Positions 1 to 7,303 of a DNA stretch of 64,000 nt are shown here, in pieces; positions within the stretch are counted from its first letter, which is position 1; every line of letters starts with the position of its first letter. Source of the stretch: Bacteroidales bacterium UBA4772 (GTDB lineage: Bacteria; Bacteroidota; Bacteroidia; Bacteroidales; VadinHA17); NCBI GenBank assembly GCA_002403305.1, contig DHHM01000004.1:3532-67531 (forward strand), given 5' to 3'. The notes under the pieces were generated by a model. The model was not told where the DNA came from. It worked only from the letters and a program-made list of their open reading frames with translations, and made no database searches. The translations under genes were made by a program, and so were the position numbers.

Positions 1-244
1 TGAAGAAGACAGCCATTATAATAAATGCCAGCAGGAACAACACTCCCCCGGCAATCTCCTGTCTCCATGCAATAATAAGGGCGATAATAAGTAGTAAGGC
101 AGGAATGTTATGAATAAGAAAACCTGCCAGTTTCTTGCCAAAGGGCTCATTACCTGAGAATACCTCCAGTGAGAAGATGACCAGAAACAGTATGGCTGCT
201 ATAGCCAGAATCCTGGCAAGCCATTTCAGTATTGACAGATTCAT
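1..244 (-). CDS. Small integral membrane protein, C-terminus cut by window edge
   Basis: An open minus-strand frame begins with ATG at 244 and runs off the window without a stop, giving 81 visible residues. It has three hydrophobic stretches (roughly residues 7-26, 43-60 and 67-81) separated by short polar loops, so it is a multi-pass inner-membrane protein. It resembles short conserved Bacteroidota membrane proteins of unknown function, and no catalytic motif is visible. It lies 74 bp downstream of the TrmO-like gene in the same orientation, so it may be the last gene of the NikR-headed operon or a separate unit. No function is proposed. Confidence 0.6.
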   Translation of the reverse strand, partial: MNLSILKWLARILAIAAILFLVIFSLEVFSGNEPFGKKLAGFLIHNIPALLLIIALIIAWRQEIAGGVLFLLAFIIMAVFF

Positions 245-318
245 GATCTTTTTATTTCAAATTTACTCTTTTGTCTCCGGTATCTGCATAGCAGGCAGGG
301 TTATTGGCACCGGAGATG

Positions 319-705
319 TCAATGGCTCGTCACTACGGGTTTGATGTCGAGCACCGGGGTGTTGTTCAATGCATCGAGACCGGTGACCGTGAGAGTATTC
401 TCTTCAACACCCAGCAGCCTGACGGCGGTCATTCCTATCATGCTCGGCCTGCGGGGAGTGCAGCATGCAAAGACACCCCTCACCTCCCCCGACCGGGTGA
501 CGGTACGAAGCTCATAATCGTCGGACCGGTCAAAGTAAAAAAGGATGTTAAGCTCACTGTGCTTTTCGATCCGGTACAGCGCATCGGCAAACTGTTCCTT
601 CACCTCGATGGTTGAGATGCTCTCCTTCATCCTGTCGGCATCACCCGGTTCGGCACTCTCCCACTCGTTGTGCACGTATCCTATGATCTCTATCTTCAGA
701 TCCAT
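319..705 (-). CDS. Short TrmO/TsaA-family (UPF0066) SAM-dependent methyltransferase-like protein
   Basis: The 128-residue product carries the core of the TrmO/TsaA (UPF0066) beta-barrel fold. The family signature is visible as GVFACCTPRRPSMIG (about residues 77-91) followed by VRLLGVEENTL and GLDALNNTPVLDIKP. In TrmO this fold binds S-adenosylmethionine and methylates N6-threonylcarbamoyladenosine at tRNA position 37. The protein is close to half the length of Escherichia coli TrmO and lacks its C-terminal domain, so the substrate could differ. It sits 21 bp downstream of the ABC ATPase gene and is probably co-transcribed with the metal-type importer. The context suggests a role linked to metal or metallophore handling, but this is inference; family membership is secure and the substrate is not. 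Confidence 0.85.
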   Translation of the reverse strand: MDLKIEIIGYVHNEWESAEPGDADRMKESISTIEVKEQFADALYRIEKHSELNILFYFDRSDDYELRTVTRSGEVRGVFACCTPRRPSMIGMTAVRLLGVEENTLTVTGLDALNNTPVLDIKPVVTSH

Positions 706-726
706 TTTTTGTCCTGCTTAGGTTTG

Positions 727-1491
727 TTAAAGCGGCTCTGTTGGCAGGATGAACATCTCTCCCTCATGCCGTATTATCTTTGTCCTTACCCCGTATATAT
801 CCTCTATCAGTTCCTCACTGAAGATCTCACTCCCACCCTCGGCCCTCACCTGCCCGTCGTCGAGTATGATAAACTCACTGCAATACTTCAGCGCAAGGTT
901 GAGATCGTGTATGGCCGCCAGCACGGTGATGCCACCAGTGGCAAGCTCTCCGAGCAGGAGCAGAATCTCATGCTGATGCCTGAGGTCGAGGTTGGCTGTC
1001 GGCTCGTCGAGGAGTATCACCGACGGTTGCTGTGCCAGCGCCCTGGCGATGAAGACCTGCTGCCGTTGCCCTCCGCTGAGTTTGTTGAGATCCTTGAGCG
1101 CAATATCATCGAGGCCGAATCTTACCAGTATCTCTGCCGTGATCCTGCGGTCGTCCTTGCCGGGCGACCAGCTGATATACGGATTACGGCCCAGCAGGAC
1201 AGTGTCAAACACCGTGGCCGGGAAGGTATTGTACTGCATCTGCGGGACATATGCCATCTCCCTGGCCATCTCCCTGGCGCTGATGCTGCCGGCACTGCGT
1301 CCCTTCACCTCCACCGTTCCGGCCTGCGGCGTTAGTATGCCGTTGATAAGCCTTAAGAGAGTGCTCTTTCCCGAACCATTAGGACCGAGGAGGGCGGTGA
1401 AAGAGCCCTTTGCAAAGCTGTGTGTTATGCCTTTGATGACCGGGAAGCCGTTATAGGCAAACTGCACGCCGGAGAGGGTTATCATTTCCAC
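727..1491 (-). CDS. FecE/BtuD-type ABC transporter ATP-binding protein
   Basis: The 254-residue protein is the ATPase of an importer for metal chelates, haem or corrinoids. Walker A GPNGSGKST is at residues 36-44, the LSGGQ signature at 138-142, Walker B VILLDEP at 158-164 and the switch histidine at 195. Length and motif order match the FecE/BtuD/FhuC family. Its start overlaps the end of the permease gene by 10 bp, which indicates translational coupling. With the upstream permease and binding protein it forms a complete importer. The family does not by itself reveal the substrate; the NikR gene at the head of the operon points to nickel or a nickel chelate. It would act on the cytoplasmic face of the inner membrane. 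Confidence 0.95.
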   Translation of the reverse strand: MEMITLSGVQFAYNGFPVIKGITHSFAKGSFTALLGPNGSGKSTLLRLINGILTPQAGTVEVKGRSAGSISAREMAREMAYVPQMQYNTFPATVFDTVLLGRNPYISWSPGKDDRRITAEILVRFGLDDIALKDLNKLSGGQRQQVFIARALAQQPSVILLDEPTANLDLRHQHEILLLLGELATGGITVLAAIHDLNLALKYCSEFIILDDGQVRAEGGSEIFSEELIEDIYGVRTKIIRHEGEMFILPTEPL

Positions 1492-2558
1492 TGTGCCCCT
1501 CCTTTCCCTTTGACAAGCAGCAATATAAACAACGGGGCGCCTATTACCGATGTAAGAATGCCCACCGGCAGCACCATGGGTGAGATGAGCGTCCGTGCAA
1601 CGATGTCGCAGCCAACCATGAAGGCGGCGCCGGCAAGTGCTGCTCCGGGTATCAGAAACCGCTCATCGCTGCCGATGACCCTTCTGACCATGTGGGGCAC
1701 CACCAGACCCACGAAGGCAATGATACCGTAGAACGAGACCACCGTCGCCGTGGCCAGCGAGGCCAGGATCATGGCGGTGAGCCTCAGCCTGCCGATATTG
1801 ACCCCCAGACTTCGTGCGGTCTCGTCGCCCGCATCCAGAGCGTTATAGTTCCACCGGTTGCGATAGAAATATATCATCACGGGCAGCAGGATGATCACCT
1901 GTATCATCAGCTCGCGCCATCCACCCTTGCTCAGGTCGCCGAAGGTCCAGAAGACTATGGCAGCCAGCTGCACATCGTCGGCCAGGTACTGAATGGCAGC
2001 GGTCAGCGCCGTGAAGAGCGAACTGGCAATGATGCCTGTGAGGATCATATTCTCAGGTGTGGCCCCCCTGTGCCTGGCCACCAGCAGTATCAGGAAGCAG
2101 GCTATGAGCGACCAGAAGAATGCCGAGAGAGTTACAACATAGGGGTTTGCAATGAGGACGGCGTCATTGCTGCTGCTGTTCATACTTCCTGCCCCGAAGA
2201 TTATCACTGCAAAGGCAGCGCCGAAGGCGGCAGCATTGCTTATACCGAGGGTGAAGGGCGACCCCAGGGGGTTGCGCAGCACGCTCTGCATCACCACACC
2301 GCTGACCGACAGGGCTATGCCGCTCACTATGCCCGCCAGCACGCGTGGCAGCCTGATCTGCATCACGATACCGCGATGCAGCTCCTCGCCCCCGCTGCCA
2401 AACAGTGAGAACAGGTCTCTGAGGCTGATGCTGCTCGGTCCGAGGGCAAGTCCCAGAACAGCAAGCAGCAGTGTCGCCAGCGCCGCCAGCCAGAGGTACC
2501 TCCCCTTGCGCTCCGTAAACCGGGCATATTGCTTTTCTATCTCATTCTCCCTGCTCAT
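1482..2558 (-). CDS. FecCD/BtuC-type ABC transporter permease
   Basis: The 358-residue protein is the membrane subunit of a FecCD/BtuC importer, with about ten hydrophobic segments. Family motifs include RLPRVLAGIVSGIALSVSG near residue 70, NPLGSPFTLGIS, and the C-terminal GLVVPHMVR stretch that contacts the ATPase. A cytoplasmic N-terminal extension of about 20 residues precedes the first membrane segment. The start overlaps the binding-protein gene through an ATGA (4 bp) and the end overlaps the ATPase gene, so the three importer genes are translated as one block. The substrate is likely a metal chelate or corrinoid; nickel is inferred only from the neighbouring regulator. Confidence 0.95.
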   Translation of the reverse strand: MSRENEIEKQYARFTERKGRYLWLAALATLLLAVLGLALGPSSISLRDLFSLFGSGGEELHRGIVMQIRLPRVLAGIVSGIALSVSGVVMQSVLRNPLGSPFTLGISNAAAFGAAFAVIIFGAGSMNSSSNDAVLIANPYVVTLSAFFWSLIACFLILLVARHRGATPENMILTGIIASSLFTALTAAIQYLADDVQLAAIVFWTFGDLSKGGWRELMIQVIILLPVMIYFYRNRWNYNALDAGDETARSLGVNIGRLRLTAMILASLATATVVSFYGIIAFVGLVVPHMVRRVIGSDERFLIPGAALAGAAFMVGCDIVARTLISPMVLPVGILTSVIGAPLFILLLVKGKGGAQWK

Positions 2559-3655
2559 TCCCGTGCCGTTTCGCCAAGCCGCTCGAAGGGCCGGTAATAA
2601 TCGTAAACCTGATCATATATGTCGGTGCCGTAAAAAAAACGGTAAATCTCCCGGCATTTTTCGGTAACGTCAACGTCGCCGAATGATGAGGGCAGCAGTA
2701 CTGAGCCTATATACCATACATTACAGAGAATATTCTCATAGTTGGTGGTGTTCCAGTTGTATGGCAAAACAGTATAGGTCTCGCCTGCGCGGAATGCCGA
2801 GAGGGAATTGCTAACCACTCCGGGAGTTATCTCCTCCTGCCATATCTGCCGCCCGGCGGCATCGAGAAAGATGACATCCGGATCCCACTCTATCAGTTGT
2901 TCCTGATCGACGAAGATGACTACGTGACCAGGTTCGCTCCGGTCGTTTCTCAGTTGTGGCTCATCGGTTACATTCTTTACAGAGAGAATATTGAAGGGAG
3001 GGTAGTCGGGTTCAGTCGATGTGAGCCCGTGTGCGCCGTTGTATGCCACGCCTCCCACATAGGCTGTCCGTTGAGGCTCCGACGCCCTGGAGGCCCGGGA
3101 GACACACTCATCAATTGTTGTTTCAAAGTAACTGACAATGCTGTCGGCCCGCGCTGGCAAGCCGAATATCTCTCCCAAAATGGTCAGCGTACTATAAAGG
3201 GCATCACTCTTCTCCCCCAGGTCACCGTAATCGAGCAGGATGACCGGCTTTCCGGTCAGCCGCTGCAGCCTGTCGGCTTCCTGTGTCGACATGAAGGTCG
3301 CAATGATGAGGTCGCTCCCGGCATCAGCCAGCAACTCGGTGTCATAGTTATTGCCGGCCCCGATTACCGGCAGTCCTCTGAGGTAAGGGTTGGCAAAGAG
3401 GTAGGGTACGTTGCGCCTCTGCTCGCTCCCTTCGATGTGACTTACCCTGTCAGTGACACCCATGTATGCCAGCAGCCTCATCGTCCCCGACTTGAGTGCT
3501 ATGACCGAGAGCACCGTATCAGGTATCATAACGTTTCGGCCGGTGTAATCGGTTATTAGTCGCCCCGCACGGCCTGTGCGGCTGCCCGAGGAGCATGCTG
3601 CAAGAGCCAGCATGATCATAATCAATATCAGGGCCGGCACTCTACGTTTCATCAT
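2555..3655 (-). CDS. BtuF/FecB-type substrate-binding lipoprotein
   Basis: The 366-residue protein starts with a lipoprotein signal (hydrophobic core, then LALAAC with the lipid-accepting Cys at about residue 21). It continues with the two-lobed periplasmic binding fold of the FecB/BtuF family: the early DYTGRNVMIP stretch, VIALKSG, then DLIIATFMS and VILLDYGD. It should capture the ligand in the periplasm and deliver it to the permease at 1482-2558. Its start lies inside the last 14 bases of the nikR-like gene, so regulator and transporter are co-expressed. No TonB-dependent receptor is next to this operon, so entry across the outer membrane must rely on a gene elsewhere or on a porin. Confidence 0.92.
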   Translation of the reverse strand: MMKRRVPALILIMIMLALAACSSGSRTGRAGRLITDYTGRNVMIPDTVLSVIALKSGTMRLLAYMGVTDRVSHIEGSEQRRNVPYLFANPYLRGLPVIGAGNNYDTELLADAGSDLIIATFMSTQEADRLQRLTGKPVILLDYGDLGEKSDALYSTLTILGEIFGLPARADSIVSYFETTIDECVSRASRASEPQRTAYVGGVAYNGAHGLTSTEPDYPPFNILSVKNVTDEPQLRNDRSEPGHVVIFVDQEQLIEWDPDVIFLDAAGRQIWQEEITPGVVSNSLSAFRAGETYTVLPYNWNTTNYENILCNVWYIGSVLLPSSFGDVDVTEKCREIYRFFYGTDIYDQVYDYYRPFERLGETARE

Positions 3656-4067
3656 GATGCTCCGCGCCCGTTAAACGTGCCATGGTCAGCCTTGCATACC
3701 TGACGCCCTTTACGCTCCGCAATTTGTCGGCCATCGCGGTCAGCTCCGCCGCCCGGCCCCTGACAGCCAGCAGTTCCATACACTGTCCGCGATCAAGGTG
3801 CAGATGAACAGACGACAGTATCAGGTTGTTCCTTTCATGCTGCAGGCGGGTTAGCTGTGCTACCAGCCCCCTGCGGTGATGATCGTATATCATCGTCAGC
3901 GACCCTGCCACCTCATTGTTGCACTGCCATTTGCTTTCGGCCAAACCGTTGCTGATGAGATGCCTTATGGCCTGGGAGCGATTGACAAAGAGATTCTCCT
4001 CAACAAAACCGTCGAGGGCATCAAGCAACTCCTTCTCGAGTGAAACGCCAAATCGAATTACCGGCAT
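3642..4067 (-). CDS. nikR: NikR-type nickel-responsive ribbon-helix-helix regulator
   Basis: The 141-residue protein has the NikR layout: an N-terminal ribbon-helix-helix DNA-binding region (about residues 2-45, starting MPVIRFGVSLEKELLDALD) and a C-terminal ACT-like metal domain. The high-affinity nickel ligands of E. coli NikR (His76, His87, His89, Cys95) align one-for-one with His77, His88, His90 and Cys96 here, within VHLHLDRGQC, so the site is complete. It heads the minus-strand operon and overlaps the binding-protein gene by 14 bp. A GTGTTAC-N14-GTAATAT element lies directly upstream, consistent with autoregulation. NikR family membership is strong; nickel as the cargo of the downstream importer is inferred. 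Confidence 0.92.
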   Translation of the reverse strand: MPVIRFGVSLEKELLDALDGFVEENLFVNRSQAIRHLISNGLAESKWQCNNEVAGSLTMIYDHHRRGLVAQLTRLQHERNNLILSSVHLHLDRGQCMELLAVRGRAAELTAMADKLRSVKGVRYARLTMARLTGAEHHDET

Positions 4068-4068
4068 C

Positions 4069-4096
4069 GTGTTACTTTTTTAAATATTCGTAATAT
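4069..4096 (-). promoter_or_regulatory. Candidate NikR operator
   Basis: GTGTTAC at 4069-4075 and GTAATAT at 4090-4096 form an imperfect inverted repeat separated by 14 bp. From memory of the NikR literature, the Geobacter NikR site is GTGTTAC-N13/14-GTAACAC; the first half-site here is exact and the second matches at 5 of 7 bases. It begins 2 bp upstream of the nikR start codon, so binding would block initiation or early elongation of the operon. Confidence 0.45.
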
Positions 4097-4130
4097 CCAC
4101 AGTAAATATAGTCAACAAGATTTTATTATG

Positions 4131-4148
4131 TGTAACAAAAATGTAACA
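4131..4148 (+). promoter_or_regulatory. Two TGTAACA direct repeats, 11-bp period (candidate Pho-type box)
   Basis: TGTAACA occurs at 4131-4137 and again at 4142-4148, an exact 11-bp step. OmpR/PhoB-family regulators bind direct repeats with this spacing. The same core occurs three times with the same period upstream of the two-component operon at 53211. The pair lies about 11 bp upstream of the proposed -33 element of the phosphate transporter. The GTAAC core is also part of the NikR half-site, so a role in nikR control is an alternative. Confidence 0.5.
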
Positions 4149-4158
4149 GTGCTATTTC

Positions 4159-4189
4159 TTTGTACTTTTTGGTATTTGAGTTAATTTCG
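4159..4189 (+). promoter_or_regulatory. Candidate Bacteroidota-type promoter for the PiT transporter
   Basis: TTTG at 4159-4162 is followed after 19 bp by TAATTTCG at 4182-4189. The Bacteroidota primary-sigma consensus is TTTG near -33 and TAnnTTTG near -7, so only one base of the -7 element differs. It would start transcription near 4196, leaving a leader of roughly 115 nt before the GTG start at 4312. Confidence 0.45.
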
Positions 4190-4311
4190 GCATGTCAAAA
4201 TGTATTTGTTTTTATAAATACCTTATATTTAAAGCAATATTGATGATCCTAACAGAGTGTCACGGGAAGATCCGCGCATCATGCAGGGAAATCTCATTAA
4301 TATTTTAACAG

Positions 4312-6573
4312 GTGGATGTATATCTGATCATCGTAGTTGTCCTGTTTATTCTGGCAGTCTCTGACCTGATCGTCGGGATCTCGAATGATGCTGCCAACTT
4401 CACCAACTCTTCCGTAGGCTCAAAGGCTGCATCCCTCAAGGTTATTCTTGCGATAGCAGGACTGGGTGTCATGCTCGGTGCCACCTTTTCCAGCGGGATG
4501 ATGGAGATAGCACGATCAGGCATCTTTCATCCCGATCAGTTCTATTTTTCCGAGATAATGATCATATTCCTGGCTGTCATGATAACGGATGTCATCCTTC
4601 TTGACACCTTCAACACATTCGGCTTTCCGACATCCACCACCGTCTCCATCGTTTTCGAGCTGCTGGGTGCGGCCGTTGCCATTTCGATCATCAAGATCAT
4701 GAATTCGACCGAGAGCTTTGCAGATATCGGTAACTATATAAATACGGCCAAAGCCCTGGCCATTATTTTCGGTATTCTATTCTCGGTGGTGATCGCCTTT
4801 GCATTCGGAACGATAATACAGTTCATTACGCGACTTATATTTACCTTCGATTTCCAGAAATACATGAAATATTTCGGGGCGCTCTGGGGCGGCGTGGCAA
4901 TCACTGCCATCGTCTATTTCATACTGGTGAAGGGAGCCAAGGGAGCTTCATTCATGACCCCCGAAGCTCTGGAATGGCTCAGTAGCAATACCATGAAGGT
5001 CCTGCTTCTGTCCTTTGTGTCATTCACCGTTTTCCTGCAGCTGCTCTACTCACTGTTCAAGGTGAACATCCTGAAGATTATTGTGCTGGTCGGTACCTTC
5101 TCACTGGCTATGGCCTTTGCCGGCAACGACCTCGTCAACTTTATAGGGGTGCCACTGGCCGGTTTTGAATCATACCGGGAATATGCCAGTGATCCCTCGT
5201 TTAACCCTGACACCATGCTGATGGGAGCTCTCAATGAGCCTGTAAAGACCCCGACAGTTTTCCTTTTGGGTGCCGGGCTGATTATGGTGGTGACTCTCTT
5301 CTTGTCGAAAAAGGCAAGGACCGTTACACAGACTGAGATCAATCTTTCAAGGCAGGGCTCCGGATCGGAAAGATTTGAGTCATCGCGCATTTCCAGGTCA
5401 GTTGTCAGACATACAGTCGGAGTATCAAAGTTTATCGGCAGGATCATGCCTGAAAAAGTGACCAGGTTCATCGACAAAAGATTCGATTTCCAATCCTACA
5501 GGAAAAAGCTCCAGAATCCTGCCGATGCCTCATCATTTGATCTCCTGAGGGGATCAGTCAATATATTCGTGGCCAGTAGCCTGGTAGCTTTCGGCACATC
5601 CCTGAAACTTCCGCTTTCCACCACGTATGTCACCTTCATGGTGGCCATGGGTACCTCGCTGGCTGACAGGGCATGGGGCAGGGAGAGTGCTGTGTACCGT
5701 ATCACCGGGGTGGTGACAGTCATCAGTGGATGGTTCTTTACTGCCCTCACTGCCTTTACCGTGGCGTTCCTGGTAGCCCTTGTGCTTCACTGGGGAGGTG
5801 TCATTGCAGCAGTGACAGGACTGGCCGTTGCACTGTTCATAGTGATAAGGTCAGCGTTGAGACACAATAGAAAATTGGCAAAATCTTCAAAAAAGGACGA
5901 ATTTGATGATAAACTGACACTTACAGGTGAAAACATCCTTCACAAATGCAACACTTCCATTACCGAGGTGGTGGCATCGGTACGTAAGCTATATTCATCA
6001 TGCCTTGTCAGCCTCACCGTTGAAGACTGGAAGAAGATGAAAAAGGTTAAGAAGAATGTGGATGATCTCAACCAGCGGACCAAGGATCTGAAATACAATC
6101 TTTACCCCACATTGAGAAAGCTTGAGGAGGATTTCATCGAAACCGGACCTTATTATGTCCAGATTCTCGACTACCTGAGGGAAATAGCCCACTGCCTCAA
6201 ATATATTGCCGACCCGGTATATGAGCACCTCGACAACAATCATCCATCGCTCATCCCGGAGCAGATAAAGGACCTGAATATGCTGAGTGCTGCAATCACC
6301 AGGTTCTATGACCGTATCGAGATCATCATCAGGGATCAGGACCACAGTAACATGAACATTCTGTTGGCTGAACAGCAGACGATTCTTGACCTTATTGCGA
6401 AGATTAAGAAAAAGCAGATCAAATACATCAAATCGGAATCTATCGGAACCAGGAACACCCTGATGTTTTTGAATCTCCTTACTGAAAGCAAAAATCTGCT
6501 TCTTTACACCGTCAACATGGTTAAATCGCACCGCGACTTCCTGATGAGCGATGCTCTGAACAACGGATCCTGA
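4312..6573 (+). CDS. PiT-family inorganic phosphate transporter with C-terminal PhoU/DUF47-like domain
   Basis: The 753-residue protein is a PiT-type phosphate symporter. Both halves of the inverted-repeat PiT signature are visible: GISNDAANFTNSSVGSKAA near residue 23 and AGNDLVNFIGVPLAGF near residue 267. Hydrophobic segments continue to about residue 520. The last 210 residues are soluble and helical, with many Lys and Glu, and resemble the PhoU/DUF47 regulators that in many bacteria are encoded as a separate gene next to PiT. The start must be GTG at 4312, because an in-frame TAA lies at 4306 and no ATG precedes the signature. Paired TGTAACA repeats upstream suggest phosphate-responsive control. 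Confidence 0.93.
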   Translation: MDVYLIIVVVLFILAVSDLIVGISNDAANFTNSSVGSKAASLKVILAIAGLGVMLGATFSSGMMEIARSGIFHPDQFYFSEIMIIFLAVMITDVILLDTFNTFGFPTSTTVSIVFELLGAAVAISIIKIMNSTESFADIGNYINTAKALAIIFGILFSVVIAFAFGTIIQFITRLIFTFDFQKYMKYFGALWGGVAITAIVYFILVKGAKGASFMTPEALEWLSSNTMKVLLLSFVSFTVFLQLLYSLFKVNILKIIVLVGTFSLAMAFAGNDLVNFIGVPLAGFESYREYASDPSFNPDTMLMGALNEPVKTPTVFLLGAGLIMVVTLFLSKKARTVTQTEINLSRQGSGSERFESSRISRSVVRHTVGVSKFIGRIMPEKVTRFIDKRFDFQSYRKKLQNPADASSFDLLRGSVNIFVASSLVAFGTSLKLPLSTTYVTFMVAMGTSLADRAWGRESAVYRITGVVTVISGWFFTALTAFTVAFLVALVLHWGGVIAAVTGLAVALFIVIRSALRHNRKLAKSSKKDEFDDKLTLTGENILHKCNTSITEVVASVRKLYSSCLVSLTVEDWKKMKKVKKNVDDLNQRTKDLKYNLYPTLRKLEEDFIETGPYYVQILDYLREIAHCLKYIADPVYEHLDNNHPSLIPEQIKDLNMLSAAITRFYDRIEIIIRDQDHSNMNILLAEQQTILDLIAKIKKKQIKYIKSESIGTRNTLMFLNLLTESKNLLLYTVNMVKSHRDFLMSDALNNGS

Positions 6574-6643
6574 GCTGAACGACTCTGGTTAGTCAACTCT
6601 GCGTGCAAAATTTCATTAAATTCATCCTCAAAATATTTATATC

Positions 6644-7303
6644 ATGAGAAAGGCATTCACAAATTTGTCTTCGCTGCTGATTGTTGTACTGATAATCTCA
6701 CCCGTTATGCTTGATGCACAGGATCTTTCTCTGCCGACACCAATGAAAGCCGGCGGTAAGCCACTCATGGATGCTTTGAGTGAGAGGCAGTCATCCAGAT
6801 CATTTTCAGACAGTGAACTCTCTCTGCAGCAACTTTCCGACCTGCTATGGGCCGCATGGGGAATAAACCGGTCTGCCGACGGGAAGAGGACAGCCCCGTC
6901 ATCGCATAACCGCCAGGAGATGGATGTTTATGTGACACTGAAGAGCGGGCTATACCTCTACGATGCCAATGTCAACATGCTGAAACAGATCCATGACAGG
7001 GACATACGTGCCCTGACAGGAACACAGGAGTTCCCCGCGACCGCGCCAGTCAATCTTGTTTATGTGGCAGATCTTACGAAGAGAGGCCTGAAGGAAGGCC
7101 AGACCATAACCGACGCTGATCTGCTTTCGTCATGGGCCAACACAGGCTTCATGGCTCAGAACGTGTATCTCTACTGTGCATCAGCGGGACTGTCAACCGT
7201 AATCAGAGCAATGGTACCCCGTGACAAGCTGGCGCCGGAAATGCAGCTGAAGCCCATGCAGGTTATTATACTTGCCCAGACAATTGGTTATGGAGTTAAA
7301 TAA
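6644..7303 (+). CDS. Exported SagB/ThcOx-type nitroreductase-family flavoprotein
   Basis: The 219-residue protein begins with a Sec signal (hydrophobic residues about 9-22, ending near LDAQD). The rest is the FMN-binding nitroreductase fold: the SERQSSRSFSD start motif, LLWAAWGINR, TAPSSHNRQEMDVYV, a central WANTGFMAQNVYLYCASAGL helix and a C-terminal IGYG. This arrangement matches the SagB/ThcOx branch, whose better-known members oxidise azolines in peptide biosynthesis. No YcaO partner or precursor peptide gene is nearby, so a peptide-modification role is not supported. A stand-alone extracytoplasmic oxidoreductase is more likely. It ends 8 bp inside the convergent murB gene. Confidence 0.85.
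   Translation: MRKAFTNLSSLLIVVLIISPVMLDAQDLSLPTPMKAGGKPLMDALSERQSSRSFSDSELSLQQLSDLLWAAWGINRSADGKRTAPSSHNRQEMDVYVTLKSGLYLYDANVNMLKQIHDRDIRALTGTQEFPATAPVNLVYVADLTKRGLKEGQTITDADLLSSWANTGFMAQNVYLYCASAGLSTVIRAMVPRDKLAPEMQLKPMQVIILAQTIGYGVK

Noticed and set aside
6644..7303. Ribosomally made peptide cluster around the SagB-type protein
   Set aside because: No YcaO, E1-like protein, protease or precursor peptide is visible nearby.
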